This document shows positions 1 through 8,924 of a stretch of 64,000 bases of DNA, one piece after another. Position 1 is the stretch's first letter. Each line of letters begins with the position of its first letter. A program made the position numbers and the translations under genes. The notes below the pieces were generated by a model, which worked only from the letters and a program-made list of their open reading frames with translations, had not been told where the DNA came from and ran no database searches. Source of the DNA: Pseudomonas sp. WJP1 (GTDB lineage: Bacteria > Pseudomonadota > Gammaproteobacteria > Pseudomonadales > Pseudomonadaceae); the NCBI RefSeq assembly GCF_028471945.1, contig NZ_CP110128.1, forward strand, positions 6,909,001-6,973,000, in the 5' to 3' direction.

Positions 1-2
1 AA

Positions 3-269
3 GGCAATAGCGTGCAGTTCCAGGCCGATGGCCAGGTCATCGGCCTGCCGGAGGCCGATCGTTATGCCCTGTGCCTGGCGGGTGATTGTGCATCGATGAG
101 CGGTGGCAATGACAACATGTGGTTGCAACTCAACGGCCAGGGAAACCCCTGGATCTTTGCGCGCAAAGGCAAGGAACTGGAAATTTTCCAGGCAGTGAAT
201 ACCGCCCAGGCAGACGAAATGCCCCAGTACACGCCGGGCAATCGCAAGTGGTTGCTGGAAAAACAGTAA
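3..269 (+). CDS. 3' end of an unknown protein (partial, 5' end outside window)
   Basis: The reading frame is open from the first bases of the window and ends with TAA at 267-269, so the true start lies upstream. A GTG at position 12 could be read as a start but has no ribosome binding site, and the frame continues before it. The visible 88 residues are polar with two cysteines (LCLAGDC) and end in RKWLLEKQ. The fragment looks like the C-terminal part of a small beta-rich, possibly exported or lipoprotein-type domain, but I do not recognise the family. It is followed by a REPIN and a convergent epimerase gene. Confidence 0.6.
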   Translation, partial: GNSVQFQADGQVIGLPEADRYALCLAGDCASMSGGNDNMWLQLNGQGNPWIFARKGKELEIFQAVNTAQADEMPQYTPGNRKWLLEKQ

Positions 270-284
270 GCACCGATTACCCCA

Positions 285-374
285 TGTAGGAGTTAGCCTG
301 CTCGCGATGAGGCCATAACATTCAACATCCTCGTTGACTGTTACATCGCCATCGCGAGCAGGCTCACTCCTACA
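285..374. repeat. REPIN (paired inverted REP palindromes)
   Basis: TGTAGGAGT...CTGCTCGCGAT faces ATCGCGAGCAG...ACTCCTACA, the arrangement of two REP sequences in inverted orientation with a variable centre. It lies between two convergent genes, where it may also act as a transcription barrier. Similar elements recur throughout this window. Confidence 0.85.
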
Positions 375-396
375 GGTGCCTCAGGGTGCCTGAAAG

Positions 397-1254
397 TCAG
401 CAACGCCCTTCAATGATCGCCGCATAACCCTCGCGAAAACTCGGGTACTTCGGCGTCCAACCCAACGCCTTCGCCCGCGCATTGCTGCAACGCTTGCTCC
501 CGGTGCGGCGCACAGTGGCGTCCTCCGCCCATTCGGTCACACCCAGATACTCGCGCAACCAGCCCACCACATCCGCCAGCGCTGCGGGCGCGTCATCAAC
601 GCCAATATAGACGTCATCCAGTGCCACGCCACGCCGGTCCGCCTCCAACAGACAGGCCATCAACCCGGCCGCGTCATCGGCATGAATGCGATTGGCGTAC
701 AGCGGTGGATCGACCGCCACGCGATAGCCCCGGCGAACCTGGGTCAGCAACCACTCACGACCCGGCCCGTAGATTCCGGTCAGACGCACGATACTGGCCG
801 GGATACCGCTATTGAGCGCAATCTGCTCCGCTTCGAGCATCACCCGCCCTGAATAACCCGCCGCTACGGCTGGCGAAGTCTCGTCAATCCACTCGCCCTG
901 CTGCTGGCCGTAGACACTGCTGCTGGAAACGAACAGCAAGCGATTGGGCACCTGCCCATAGTCCTCCAGCCACTCCAGCACATGCTGCAGGCCCTGGACA
1001 TAAGCGGCGCGGTAACCGGCTTCATCGTGATCGGTGGCGGCCGCGCAATACACCAGGTAGTCCACCGCACCCACCGGCCAGGTCGCCGGGCAGTCTTTGT
1101 TGAACAAGTCGCCAGCCACTCCTACAACCCCGTCGGGCAGGCGCGAAACGTCACGGCGCAGGCCATGGACTTCCCACCCGCCTTTCAACAATTGCGTGGC
1201 CAGACGACTGCCGACATCACCGCAACCGGCGATCAAAACAGAGGGTGCGGACAT
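397..1254 (-). CDS. NAD(P)-dependent epimerase/dehydratase (SDR, YeeZ-like)
   Basis: A 285-residue Rossmann-fold protein of the extended or atypical short-chain dehydrogenase superfamily. Near the N-terminus it has the dinucleotide-binding motif GCGDVGSRLA; further on come the active-site-like VSSSSVYG (Ser/Tyr region) and the sugar-nucleotide-epimerase-like RLTGIYGPGREW. The substrate is unknown; relatives are annotated as NAD-dependent epimerases. I chose the ATG at 1254 because GAGGAGAG lies about 8 bases upstream and the protein then starts just before the first beta strand; the frame extends 9 codons further with no better signal. The gene is divergent from exbB across about 190 bases and converges on the partial gene at the window start. 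Confidence 0.8.
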   Translation of the reverse strand: MSAPSVLIAGCGDVGSRLATQLLKGGWEVHGLRRDVSRLPDGVVGVAGDLFNKDCPATWPVGAVDYLVYCAAATDHDEAGYRAAYVQGLQHVLEWLEDYGQVPNRLLFVSSSSVYGQQQGEWIDETSPAVAAGYSGRVMLEAEQIALNSGIPASIVRLTGIYGPGREWLLTQVRRGYRVAVDPPLYANRIHADDAAGLMACLLEADRRGVALDDVYIGVDDAPAALADVVGWLREYLGVTEWAEDATVRRTGSKRCSNARAKALGWTPKYPSFREGYAAIIEGRC

Positions 1255-1349
1255 CAGGAAACTCTCCTCAAAAATGGACAAACCAGCGCTGCCAATGGAC
1301 GAGCGGCTAGCAATGCAGGAAAAAAAGATACTCTATTACTTCTGTTAAC

Positions 1350-1368
1350 AAGAATTACTTGCAATAAT
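1350..1368. promoter_or_regulatory. Weak Fur-box-like sequence upstream of exbB
   Basis: AAGAATTACTTGCAATAAT in the AT-rich gap before exbB matches about 9 of 19 positions of the classical Fur consensus. TonB systems are usually iron-regulated, which makes the location sensible, but the match is poor. Treat it as a candidate only. Confidence 0.2.
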
Positions 1369-1444
1369 GCGGACCACTTTTGTTCTCGGCCTCACGAGGC
1401 CTGGAAGAACATTAACCGTCTTTTTCCTTCAGGTCCGGCCCAGC

Positions 1445-2422
1445 ATGACACGTAATCAACTCTCCGCTTCGCCAACCAAACGACCTCGCGCCTGGAGCGC
1501 GGCGGCCGCCCTGCTACTCAGCCTGATGCTGGCGCCAACCGCCGCTTTTGCTGACGCACAAGCCCCCGCCGCACCGGCTGCTGCCGCCGCACCTGCCCAG
1601 GCCGACCACGCCGCTCCAGCAGTGACACCGGTTGCGACCGATCCTGCCCAGGCAGTACCGGCAGACACTAACGGTGAAAACGCTCCCGAAGTCCTGGAGG
1701 CCGACAACACCCTGGGCATGGCCCATGACCTGTCGCCGTGGGGCATGTACCAGAACGCCGACATCATCGTCAAAATCGTGATGATCGGCCTGGCCATCGC
1801 CTCGATCATCACCTGGACCATCTGGATCGCCAAAGGTCTTGAGTTGATGGGCGCCAAGCGTCGTCTGCGCGGTGAAATCGCCCAGCTGAAAAAATCCGCC
1901 TCCCTTAAAGAAGCCAGTGCCACTGCGGCAAAGGAAGGCACCCTGGCCAACCTGCTGGTCCATGACGCCCTTGAAGAGATGCGCCTGTCGGTCAACAGCC
2001 GTGAGAAAGAAGGCATCAAGGAACGCGTCAGCTTCCGCCTTGAGCGCCTGGTCGCGGCCTGCGGTCGCAACATGAGCAGCGGTACCGGCGTGCTCGCCAC
2101 CATCGGTTCCACTGCACCGTTCGTCGGCCTGTTCGGTACCGTATGGGGCATCATGAACAGCTTCATCGGCATCGCCAAGACCCAGACCACCAACCTCGCC
2201 GTCGTGGCCCCCGGCATCGCCGAAGCCCTGCTGGCAACCGCTCTGGGCCTGGTTGCAGCGATCCCTGCGGTGGTGATCTACAACGTCTTCGCCCGCTCCA
2301 TCGCCGGTTACAAGGCTCAGGTGTCCGACGCGTCGGCACAGGTCCTGCTGCTGGTCAGCCGCGACCTCGACCACCAGCCTGAGCGCAGCAGCTCGCAACC
2401 GCACATGGTGAAAGTGGGGTAA
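1445..2422 (+). CDS. exbB: TonB-system proton channel subunit ExbB
   Basis: ExbB is the inner-membrane scaffold of the ExbB-ExbD-TonB complex, which uses the proton motive force to drive TonB-dependent outer-membrane receptors. The 325-residue product starts with a basic, then hydrophobic stretch (about residues 13-35), followed by an Ala/Pro-rich periplasmic tail of about 60 residues. This gives the long ExbB variant common in pseudomonads. Then come the MotA/TolQ/ExbB core helices (DIIVKIVMIGLAIASIITW; GVLATIGSTAPFVGLFGTVWGIM; EALLATALGLVAAIPAVVIY). The ATG at 1445 is preferred; the frame also opens at 1367, but that would put 26 extra residues before a normal signal-like segment. It lies 6 bases upstream of exbD and is clearly co-transcribed with exbD and tonB. 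Confidence 0.93.
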   Translation: MTRNQLSASPTKRPRAWSAAAALLLSLMLAPTAAFADAQAPAAPAAAAAPAQADHAAPAVTPVATDPAQAVPADTNGENAPEVLEADNTLGMAHDLSPWGMYQNADIIVKIVMIGLAIASIITWTIWIAKGLELMGAKRRLRGEIAQLKKSASLKEASATAAKEGTLANLLVHDALEEMRLSVNSREKEGIKERVSFRLERLVAACGRNMSSGTGVLATIGSTAPFVGLFGTVWGIMNSFIGIAKTQTTNLAVVAPGIAEALLATALGLVAAIPAVVIYNVFARSIAGYKAQVSDASAQVLLLVSRDLDHQPERSSSQPHMVKVG

Positions 2423-2428
2423 TCGGCC

Positions 2429-2857
2429 ATGGGCCTGCATTTGAAAGAAGGGGCAGACGACGATCTGTCCGAAAACCACGAAATCAACGTCACGCCGTTC
2501 ATCGACGTGATGCTGGTGCTGCTGATCATCTTCATGGTGGCGGCCCCGCTGGCCACCGTGGACATCAAGGTCGACCTGCCGGCGTCCACCGCCAAGCCGG
2601 CGCCACGGCCGGAGAAACCGGTGTTCCTCAGCGTCAAGGCTGACCAGCGCCTTTTCCTCGGCGAAGACGAAGTGAAGGCCGAAGCACTTGGCGCCACGCT
2701 CGACGCCAGGACCCAGGGCAAGAAAGACACGACGATCTTCTTCCAGGCCGATAAAGGTGTGGATTACGGCGACCTGATGAACGTAATGGACAATCTGCGT
2801 GCCGCCGGTTACCTGAAGGTCGGCCTGGTCGGACTCGAGACGGCAGCCAAGAAATGA
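2429..2857 (+). CDS. exbD: TonB-system proton channel subunit ExbD
   Basis: A 142-residue ExbD/TolR-family protein with a short cytoplasmic N-terminus, one transmembrane helix (about residues 24-43) and a periplasmic domain. The proton-pathway aspartate conserved in the family is visible as Asp26 in TPFIDVMLVLLIIF. It works with ExbB to energise TonB. The start is 6 bases after the exbB stop, and its stop overlaps the tonB start in ATGA, so the three genes form one operon with translational coupling to tonB. Confidence 0.95.
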   Translation: MGLHLKEGADDDLSENHEINVTPFIDVMLVLLIIFMVAAPLATVDIKVDLPASTAKPAPRPEKPVFLSVKADQRLFLGEDEVKAEALGATLDARTQGKKDTTIFFQADKGVDYGDLMNVMDNLRAAGYLKVGLVGLETAAKK

Positions 2858-3603
2858 TCACTACGCGCCATAAGCTGACGCGTTACAGCGGTAGCCTGGC
2901 CATTGTGCTGGGCGTTCACGCGCTGGCCATCGCGCTGGCCGTGAACTGGACGGCCCACCCGCCCATCGAATTGCCACCCCAGGCAATGATGGTCGAGCTG
3001 GCACCGGTTCCCGCCCCGCCACCGCCTGCACCGCCGAAGGTCGTCACGCCACCGCAGCCGCCCGCTCCGGTCGAAGAACTGCCGATACCCAAGCTTGCCG
3101 AAGCGCCGAAGGCCGAGATTGCCGTGCCCAAGCCGGTAAAACCCAAGCCGAAGCCTCAGCCGCCCAAACCGGTAGAGAAGAAGCCCGAGCCGCCGAAGGA
3201 AAAACCGTCGGAAGCCAAACCGAGCGAGGCGCAACCGACCCAGGCCCCGTCGGAGAAATCCGCCCAGCCTGCACCTGGCCCTTCCGCCGCTCAAGTCGCG
3301 GCCAAGGCCAGTTGGCAAGGCGCATTGCTGGCGCACCTGCAAAAGTACAAGAAGTATCCGGCCAGCGCACAGGCACGGGGCAAGGAAGGCATGAACCGCC
3401 TGCGTTTCGTGGTGGATGCCGAAGGCAACGTCCTGTCCTTCGAACTGGTTGGCGCCTCGGGCACAGCCGATCTGGACCGAGCGACCCTGGACATGATCCG
3501 CCGTGCCCAGCCGCTGCCCAAACCACCGGCCGACATGCTGACCAACGGCTCGATCGAAATCGTTGCACCTTTTGTTTACTCGATCGACAAACGCCGACGC
3601 TAA
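2854..3603 (+). CDS. tonB: TonB energy-transducing protein
   Basis: A 249-residue TonB. The N-terminal transmembrane anchor carries serines and a conserved histidine (SLAIVLGVH, His22). A long Pro/Lys/Glu-rich periplasm-spanning region follows (about residues 50-145, with repeated KPKP, PPKPVEKKPEPPKEK). The C-terminal TonB domain binds receptor TonB boxes (about residues 150-245, LLAHLQKYKKYPASAQARGKEG). The start overlaps the exbD stop. A perfect hairpin terminator sits 30 bases after the stop codon, closing the exbB-exbD-tonB operon. Confidence 0.95.
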   Translation: MITTRHKLTRYSGSLAIVLGVHALAIALAVNWTAHPPIELPPQAMMVELAPVPAPPPPAPPKVVTPPQPPAPVEELPIPKLAEAPKAEIAVPKPVKPKPKPQPPKPVEKKPEPPKEKPSEAKPSEAQPTQAPSEKSAQPAPGPSAAQVAAKASWQGALLAHLQKYKKYPASAQARGKEGMNRLRFVVDAEGNVLSFELVGASGTADLDRATLDMIRRAQPLPKPPADMLTNGSIEIVAPFVYSIDKRRR

Positions 3604-3632
3604 TCACAACGGCAACCCAGGAAACTGGAACT

Positions 3633-3660
3633 GCAAAAGGCACCGAAAGGTGCCTTTTGC
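3633..3660 (+). terminator. Intrinsic terminator of exbB-exbD-tonB
   Basis: A perfect 12-bp inverted repeat, GCAAAAGGCACC and GGTGCCTTTTGC, with a GAAA tetraloop. The T-rich 3' arm lies just downstream of the tonB stop. Confidence 0.85.
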
Positions 3661-3715
3661 GTATCTGGAAACGCCAAACCGATATTACCCTGTGTCACTC
3701 GCCACCTGCCTTCTG

Positions 3716-3730
3716 ATAACGTGCGTCTAT
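3716..3730. promoter_or_regulatory. OxyR-like half-operator upstream of oxyR
   Basis: ATAA-N7-CTAT differs by one base from the OxyR dimer motif ATAG-N7-CTAT and lies 46 bases before the oxyR start, a normal autoregulation position. The second dimer motif expected 7 bases further on is not recognisable, so this is a weak candidate. Confidence 0.3.
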
Positions 3731-3776
3731 CGATTGCAAGCGGTATGCTTGGCCCGCAACTTCATGGACGCTTGCT

Positions 3777-4706
3777 ATGACCCTCACAGAATTACGCTAC
3801 ATCGTTACCCTCGCCCAAGAACAACACTTCGGCCATGCCGCCGAGCGTTGTCACGTCAGCCAACCGACCCTGTCGGTGGGCGTGAAAAAGCTTGAAGACG
3901 AACTCGGTGTGCTGATTTTTGAGCGCAGCAAAAGCGCCGTGCGCTTGACCCCCGTCGGCGAGGGCATCGTCGCCCAGGCGCAAAAAGTGCTCGAGCAGGC
4001 CCAAGGCATCCGCGAACTGGCCCAGGCCGGCAAGAACCAGTTGACCGCGCCACTCAAGGTCGGCGCGATCTACACCGTCGGCCCGTATCTGTTCCCGCAC
4101 CTGATTCCGCAACTGCACCGGGTTGCCCCGCAGATGCCGTTGTACATCGAGGAAAATTTCACCCACGTGCTGCGCGACAAACTGCGCAACGGCGAACTCG
4201 ACGCGATCATCATCGCCCTGCCGTTCAACGAAGCCGACGTGCTGACCTTGCAGCTCTATGACGAGCCGTTCTATGTCCTGATGCCGGCCCAGCACCCATG
4301 GACACAGAAAGAATCCATCGACGCCAACCTGCTCAACGACAAAAGCCTGCTGCTGCTCGGCGAAGGCCATTGCTTCCGCGACCAGGTACTCGAAGCCTGC
4401 CCGACCCTGGCCAAGGGCAACGACGGCGCCAAGCACACCACGGTGGAGTCCAGCTCGCTGGAAACCATCCGCCACATGGTGGCTTCCGGTCTTGGCATTT
4501 CGATCCTGCCGCTGTCGGCAGTCGACAGCCATCACTACGCCCCCGGCGTGATCGAAGTCCGGCCACTGTCGGCGCCAGTGCCATTTCGCACCGTAGCCAT
4601 CGCCTGGCGTGCCAGCTTCCCGCGGCCAAAGGCCATTGAAATCCTCGCTGACTCCATTCGCCTGTGCTCGGTGGCCAAACCCGCCGCACCGGTAACGGCC
4701 GGTTAA
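3777..4706 (+). CDS. oxyR: Hydrogen-peroxide-sensing LysR-type regulator OxyR
   Basis: OxyR activates catalase, peroxidase and related genes when peroxide oxidises its two redox cysteines. The 309-residue protein has the LysR winged helix at the N-terminus (HFGHAAERCHVSQPTLSVGVKKLE, residues 17-40). The redox pair is Cys199 and Cys208 in GEGHCFRDQVLEAC, at exactly the positions known from E. coli OxyR. The regulatory LysR-substrate fold occupies about residues 90-295. recG begins 8 bases after its stop, an arrangement conserved in pseudomonads, so oxyR and recG are probably co-transcribed. Confidence 0.96.
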   Translation: MTLTELRYIVTLAQEQHFGHAAERCHVSQPTLSVGVKKLEDELGVLIFERSKSAVRLTPVGEGIVAQAQKVLEQAQGIRELAQAGKNQLTAPLKVGAIYTVGPYLFPHLIPQLHRVAPQMPLYIEENFTHVLRDKLRNGELDAIIIALPFNEADVLTLQLYDEPFYVLMPAQHPWTQKESIDANLLNDKSLLLLGEGHCFRDQVLEACPTLAKGNDGAKHTTVESSSLETIRHMVASGLGISILPLSAVDSHHYAPGVIEVRPLSAPVPFRTVAIAWRASFPRPKAIEILADSIRLCSVAKPAAPVTAG

Positions 4707-4714
4707 GCCACGCC

Positions 4715-6790
4715 ATGACCGAGTTGTCGCAAGTGTCGGTGACGGCACTCAAGGGTGTCGGCGAAGCCATGGCCGAAAAACTGGCCAAGGTCGGCCTGGA
4801 AAATCTCCAGGACGTTCTGTTTCATCTGCCGCTGCGCTACCAGGATCGCACTCGCGTCGTGCCGATCGGCGCGCTGCGCCCAGGGCAAGATGCCGTGATC
4901 GAAGGCACCGTCAGCGGCGCCGATGTGGTCATGGGCCGACGCCGCAGCCTGGTGGTGCGCCTGCAGGACGGTACCGGCGGGCTCAGCCTGCGCTTTTATC
5001 ACTTCAGCAACGCGCAGAAAGAAGGTCTCAAGCGCGGCACGCGGATTCGCTGCTACGGCGAAGCGCGGCCCGGTGCCTCGGGGCTCGAGATCTACCACCC
5101 GGAATACCGCGCCATCACCGGCGACGAACCGCCGCCCGTGGATGAAACCCTGACCCCGGTGTACCCGCTCACCGAGGGCCTGACCCAACAGCGCCTGCGC
5201 CAGCTCTGCCTGCAAACCCTGACCTTGCTCGGCCCCAGCAGCCTGCCCGACTGGCTGCCGAAGGAACTGGCCCGCGATTACCAACTGGCGCCGCTGGCCG
5301 ATGCGATCCGCTACCTGCATAACCCGCCTGCCGATGCCGATGTCGACGAACTCGCCCTGGGTCATCACTGGGCCCAGCACCGCCTGGCCTTCGAAGAACT
5401 GCTGACCCATCAACTGTCGCAGCAACGCTTGCGCGAGAGCATGCGTGCCCTGCGCGCGCCAGCGATGCCGAAAGCCACGAAGCTGCCCACCCAGTATTTG
5501 GCCAACCTGGGCTTCACCCCGACCGGCGCACAACAGCGGGTCGGCAACGAAATCGCCTACGACCTCAGCCAGCACGAACCCATGTTGCGACTGATTCAGG
5601 GCGACGTCGGCGCGGGCAAAACCGTGGTCGCCGCGCTGGCTGCACTACAGGCGCTGGAAGCCGGTTATCAAGTTGCCCTGATGGCGCCCACCGAAATCCT
5701 CGCCGAGCAGCACTTCATCACCTTCAAGCGCTGGCTCGAACCGCTGGGCATCGAAGTCGCCTGGCTGGCCGGCAAGCTAAAGGGCAAGAACCGTGTCGCC
5801 GCGCTTGAGCAGATTGCGGGCGGCGCACCGATGGTGGTCGGCACCCACGCGCTGTTCCAGGACGAAGTGCAGTTCAAGAATCTCGCGCTGGCGATCATCG
5901 ACGAACAGCACCGCTTTGGCGTACAGCAGCGCCTGGCGCTGCGGCAGAAAGGCGTCGGCGGACGGATGTGCCCGCATCAGCTGATCATGACCGCCACGCC
6001 GATCCCCCGAACCTTGGCCATGAGCGCCTACGCCGACCTCGACACCTCGATCCTCGACGAACTGCCCCCAGGCCGTACCCCGGTGAACACGGTGCTGGTC
6101 ACCGACACCCGGCGCGTCGAAGTGATCGAACGGGTGCGCGGTGCTTGTGCCGAAGGGCGTCAGGCCTATTGGGTGTGCACGCTGATCGAAGAATCGGAAG
6201 AGCTGACCTGCCAGGCCGCCGAAACTACGCACGAAGACCTCACCGCCGCTCTCGGCGAATTGAAAGTCGGCTTGATCCATGGACGCATGAAGCCTGCCGA
6301 AAAAGCGGCGGTGATGGCCGAGTTCAAAGCTGGCAACCTGCAGTTGCTGGTCGCCACCACCGTGATCGAAGTCGGCGTGGACGTGCCCAACGCCAGCCTG
6401 ATGATCATCGAAAACCCCGAACGCCTGGGTTTGGCGCAATTGCACCAGCTGCGCGGGCGCGTCGGGCGGGGCAGCGCGGTCAGCCACTGCGTGCTGCTTT
6501 ATCACCCGCCGTTGTCACAGATCGGACGCCAGCGGCTGGGTATCATGCGCGAAACCAACGACGGCTTTGTGATCGCCGAAAAAGACCTCGAACTGCGCGG
6601 TCCCGGCGAAATGCTCGGTACACGGCAAACCGGCCTGCTGCAATTCAAGGTCGCCGACCTGATGCGCGACGCCGACCTGCTGCCTGCCGTACGCGACGCC
6701 GCCCAAGCCCTGCTGGAGCGCTGGCCTGACCATGTCAGCCCGTTACTCGATCGCTGGCTGCGCCATGGGCAGCAATACGGCCAAGTGTGA
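4715..6790 (+). CDS. recG: ATP-dependent DNA helicase RecG
   Basis: RecG reverses stalled forks and branch-migrates recombination intermediates. The 691-residue product has the family length. An N-terminal helical and OB wedge region (GAVIEGTVSGADV area) comes first. The SF2 helicase motifs follow: Walker A GDVGAGKT at about residues 295-302, the DEQH box (IIDEQHRFG), motif III TATPIPRT, motif V TTVIEVGVDVPNA and motif VI QLHQLRGRVGRG. The ATG at 4715 starts MTELSQVSVTALKGVGEAM, the usual RecG N-terminus; an upstream in-frame start inside oxyR is rejected. It sits 8 bases after oxyR. Confidence 0.96.
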   Translation: MTELSQVSVTALKGVGEAMAEKLAKVGLENLQDVLFHLPLRYQDRTRVVPIGALRPGQDAVIEGTVSGADVVMGRRRSLVVRLQDGTGGLSLRFYHFSNAQKEGLKRGTRIRCYGEARPGASGLEIYHPEYRAITGDEPPPVDETLTPVYPLTEGLTQQRLRQLCLQTLTLLGPSSLPDWLPKELARDYQLAPLADAIRYLHNPPADADVDELALGHHWAQHRLAFEELLTHQLSQQRLRESMRALRAPAMPKATKLPTQYLANLGFTPTGAQQRVGNEIAYDLSQHEPMLRLIQGDVGAGKTVVAALAALQALEAGYQVALMAPTEILAEQHFITFKRWLEPLGIEVAWLAGKLKGKNRVAALEQIAGGAPMVVGTHALFQDEVQFKNLALAIIDEQHRFGVQQRLALRQKGVGGRMCPHQLIMTATPIPRTLAMSAYADLDTSILDELPPGRTPVNTVLVTDTRRVEVIERVRGACAEGRQAYWVCTLIEESEELTCQAAETTHEDLTAALGELKVGLIHGRMKPAEKAAVMAEFKAGNLQLLVATTVIEVGVDVPNASLMIIENPERLGLAQLHQLRGRVGRGSAVSHCVLLYHPPLSQIGRQRLGIMRETNDGFVIAEKDLELRGPGEMLGTRQTGLLQFKVADLMRDADLLPAVRDAAQALLERWPDHVSPLLDRWLRHGQQYGQV

Positions 6791-6868
6791 GCAGCGTCTC
6801 AGTTTCCAGACCATGGCCTTGAGCAAGCTGGTTATACTCCTGAAATTGTTTTGAAACGGATACAGACC

Positions 6869-8269
6869 ATGACCGAAGTTGCCCTCGCACCCGCTGACCC
6901 GCACGCTCCGTCGGTCATTCGGCTGCTGCTGGACAAAATGGGCATCGCCTTCGAAGAAGTGCTTGACCATCACGGCCTGAACGCCGCGCGCAAAGTCCAG
7001 GCCGTGCTGCTCGATGACAGTGTCGGTGCACTGATGGTGCTGTATCCGCAGAGCCAGTTGCTGGACCTCAATCGCCTGACCGAACTCACCGGCCGCCGCC
7101 TCACGGCCGTGTCGACCGAGCGCCTGCAGAAAATGCTCGGCAAACACAGCCTGAGCCTGCTGCCGGGCCTGCCATCGCTGACCAGCTCGCCCTGCCTGTA
7201 TGAAGAAAGCCTGTTGCGCGAGCCCATGGTGCTGGTCAATTCGGGTGAGCCGGGCGTGCTGCTGGAGATCAGCAGTGACGCCTTCCGGTCCATGCTGACC
7301 AAGGCCAGCGCCGCCAACTTCGGCGAGAACCTGAGCAGCATCCGCCCCAACCTCGATCGCCCTGACGATGACCGCGAGGAAATCTCCCAGGCCGTCCAGG
7401 CGTTCACCGCACGACGTATCCAGCAACGACTGGAAGCAACCATCGAGATTCCACCGCTGGCTGAAACGGCACAGAAGATCATCAAGCTGCGCGTCGACCC
7501 CAACGCCACCATCGACGACATTACCGGCGTGGTCGAAACCGACCCGGCGCTGGCCGCACAGGTGGTGAGTTGGGCCGCATCGCCCTACTACGCCTCACCC
7601 GGCAAGATTCGTTCGGTAGAGGATGCGATCGTCCGGGTACTGGGTTTCGACCTGGTGATCAACCTGGCGCTGGGCCTGGCCCTGGGCAAAACCTTGAGCC
7701 TGCCCAAGGACCATCCACAACACAGCACCCCGTACTGGCAGCAATCGATCTACACGGCCGCGGTCATCGAAGGGCTGACCAGAGCCATGCCCCGCACCCA
7801 GCGCCCGGAAGCGGGCCTGACCTACCTGGCGGGCCTGCTGCACAACTTCGGCTACCTGCTGCTGGCCCACGTGTTCCCGCCGCACTTCTCGCTGATCTGC
7901 CGGCACATGGAGGTCAACCCGCACCTGTGCCACAGCTACATCGAGCAACACCTGCTGGGCATCAGCCGTGAACAGATCGGCTCATGGCTGATGCGCTACT
8001 GGGACATGCCGGAAGAACTCACCACCGCGCTGCGCTTCCAGCACGACCCAGGCTACGACGGCACCTTTGCCGAATACCCGAACCTGGTTTGCCTGGCGGT
8101 GCGCCTGCTGCGCAGCCGCGGTATTGGCTCCGGACCGGATGAAGACATCCCCGATGCCCTGCTGGAGCGACTCGGCCTGAGCCGTGCCAAGGCTGAAGAC
8201 GTCGTTAGCAAAGTGCTTGAGGCTGAAGTGTTGCTGCGTGAACTGGCTTCGCAGTTCAGCCAGCCCTGA
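6869..8269 (+). CDS. YbaK-like tRNA-deacylase domain fused to HDOD domain
   Basis: A 466-residue two-domain protein. Residues about 10-150 resemble the YbaK/ProRS-associated editing fold (VLLDDSVGALMVLYPQSQLLDLNRL). Residues about 190-400 form an HDOD domain (ATIEIPPLAETAQKIIKL, TDPALAAQVVSWAAS, EDAIVRVLGFDLVINLALGL). HDOD domains are usually non-catalytic signalling relatives of HD hydrolases. The biochemical role is unknown, although the fusion next to recG is conserved in pseudomonads. The ATG at 6869 is preferred over an upstream TTG. A TATACT -10-like hexamer lies at 6833-6838, but I could not pair it with a convincing -35. Confidence 0.8.
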   Translation: MTEVALAPADPHAPSVIRLLLDKMGIAFEEVLDHHGLNAARKVQAVLLDDSVGALMVLYPQSQLLDLNRLTELTGRRLTAVSTERLQKMLGKHSLSLLPGLPSLTSSPCLYEESLLREPMVLVNSGEPGVLLEISSDAFRSMLTKASAANFGENLSSIRPNLDRPDDDREEISQAVQAFTARRIQQRLEATIEIPPLAETAQKIIKLRVDPNATIDDITGVVETDPALAAQVVSWAASPYYASPGKIRSVEDAIVRVLGFDLVINLALGLALGKTLSLPKDHPQHSTPYWQQSIYTAAVIEGLTRAMPRTQRPEAGLTYLAGLLHNFGYLLLAHVFPPHFSLICRHMEVNPHLCHSYIEQHLLGISREQIGSWLMRYWDMPEELTTALRFQHDPGYDGTFAEYPNLVCLAVRLLRSRGIGSGPDEDIPDALLERLGLSRAKAEDVVSKVLEAEVLLRELASQFSQP

Positions 8270-8331
8270 CAGCATCGCCGGTAAGCCCGCTGACCAGACG
8301 CCGCGGTGTATCTGTCACACCGCGTCATCGT

Positions 8332-8358
8332 TCTTCGCCGGCAAGCCTGGCTCCTACG
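8332..8358. repeat. Single REP element
   Basis: TTCGCCGGCAAGCCTGGCTCC followed by TACGGG is one half of the REP palindrome type seen as a pair at 21200-21265. It lies in the 123-base gap between two convergent genes. Confidence 0.6.
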
Positions 8359-8392
8359 GGCGAAGAACCCAACTCGGTCCAACTGAAAAAAC

Positions 8393-8776
8393 TCAAGCCT
8401 TCGCCTTGGCCTTCTTCGGCTTCAAATACTTGGTCAGCCCCTGAAACCAGATCACCAGCGCCGGGTTGCCCTTGATCTGGATCGACTTGTCCTGAATCCC
8501 CGTCATGAAGGCCAACTGCTTGTTCTTGGCCTGCATGGTGTCAAAGCCATACGCCGCATCCTTGAAGGCAATCGCAAACGCCGGCTCGGCGTATACGCCT
8601 GCCTTGCTGGTAATGCGCTGATCCTTCACCCGGAAGTGCCGCGCCACTTTCCCGTCCAGGGTCTGCAGCTGAAACACCAGTTCCTTGTCACCCAGCTGCT
8701 GTTGAAACGCCGGATTGGTCCGACTGGCCTTACCCATCAACAAACCCAGCATCCACAGCAGAAAACGAAATTTCAT
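8393..8776 (-). CDS. Conserved hypothetical protein, possible SCP2-like lipid-binding fold
   Basis: A 127-residue protein with a hydrophobic N-terminus (FRFLLWMLGLLMG), a central beta-rich region (ELVFQLQTLDGKVARHFRVKDQRI) and a very basic C-terminus (KYLKPKKAKAKA). Its general pattern, a beta sheet with a helix around KNKQLAFMTGIQDKSIQIKGN, is reminiscent of sterol-carrier (SCP2-like) proteins, but I cannot be sure. The start at 8776 is chosen because TTGAGG lies 7 bases upstream; an ATG two codons earlier is less well placed. A similarly located gene exists next to hupA in other pseudomonads. Confidence 0.6.
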   Translation of the reverse strand: MKFRFLLWMLGLLMGKASRTNPAFQQQLGDKELVFQLQTLDGKVARHFRVKDQRITSKAGVYAEPAFAIAFKDAAYGFDTMQAKNKQLAFMTGIQDKSIQIKGNPALVIWFQGLTKYLKPKKAKAKA

Positions 8777-8924
8777 GCGCAAGCCTCAAAAGAAAAATGA
8801 ACGGCCCGCGCAGTGTAGCGATTAAATGCCAGAACGCCACCTTCGAGTTACGTTAGGAGGAGATGCCCGGTTTTTTGACGCAGATGACTACCAAGTCACT
8901 GACGTAAGCCCTGCTCTTCCCGAC

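Noticed and set aside
8854..8907. AGGAGGAG directly before a 14-codon frame
   Set aside because: The Shine-Dalgarno-like sequence abuts the ATG with no spacer and the peptide is too short to support.
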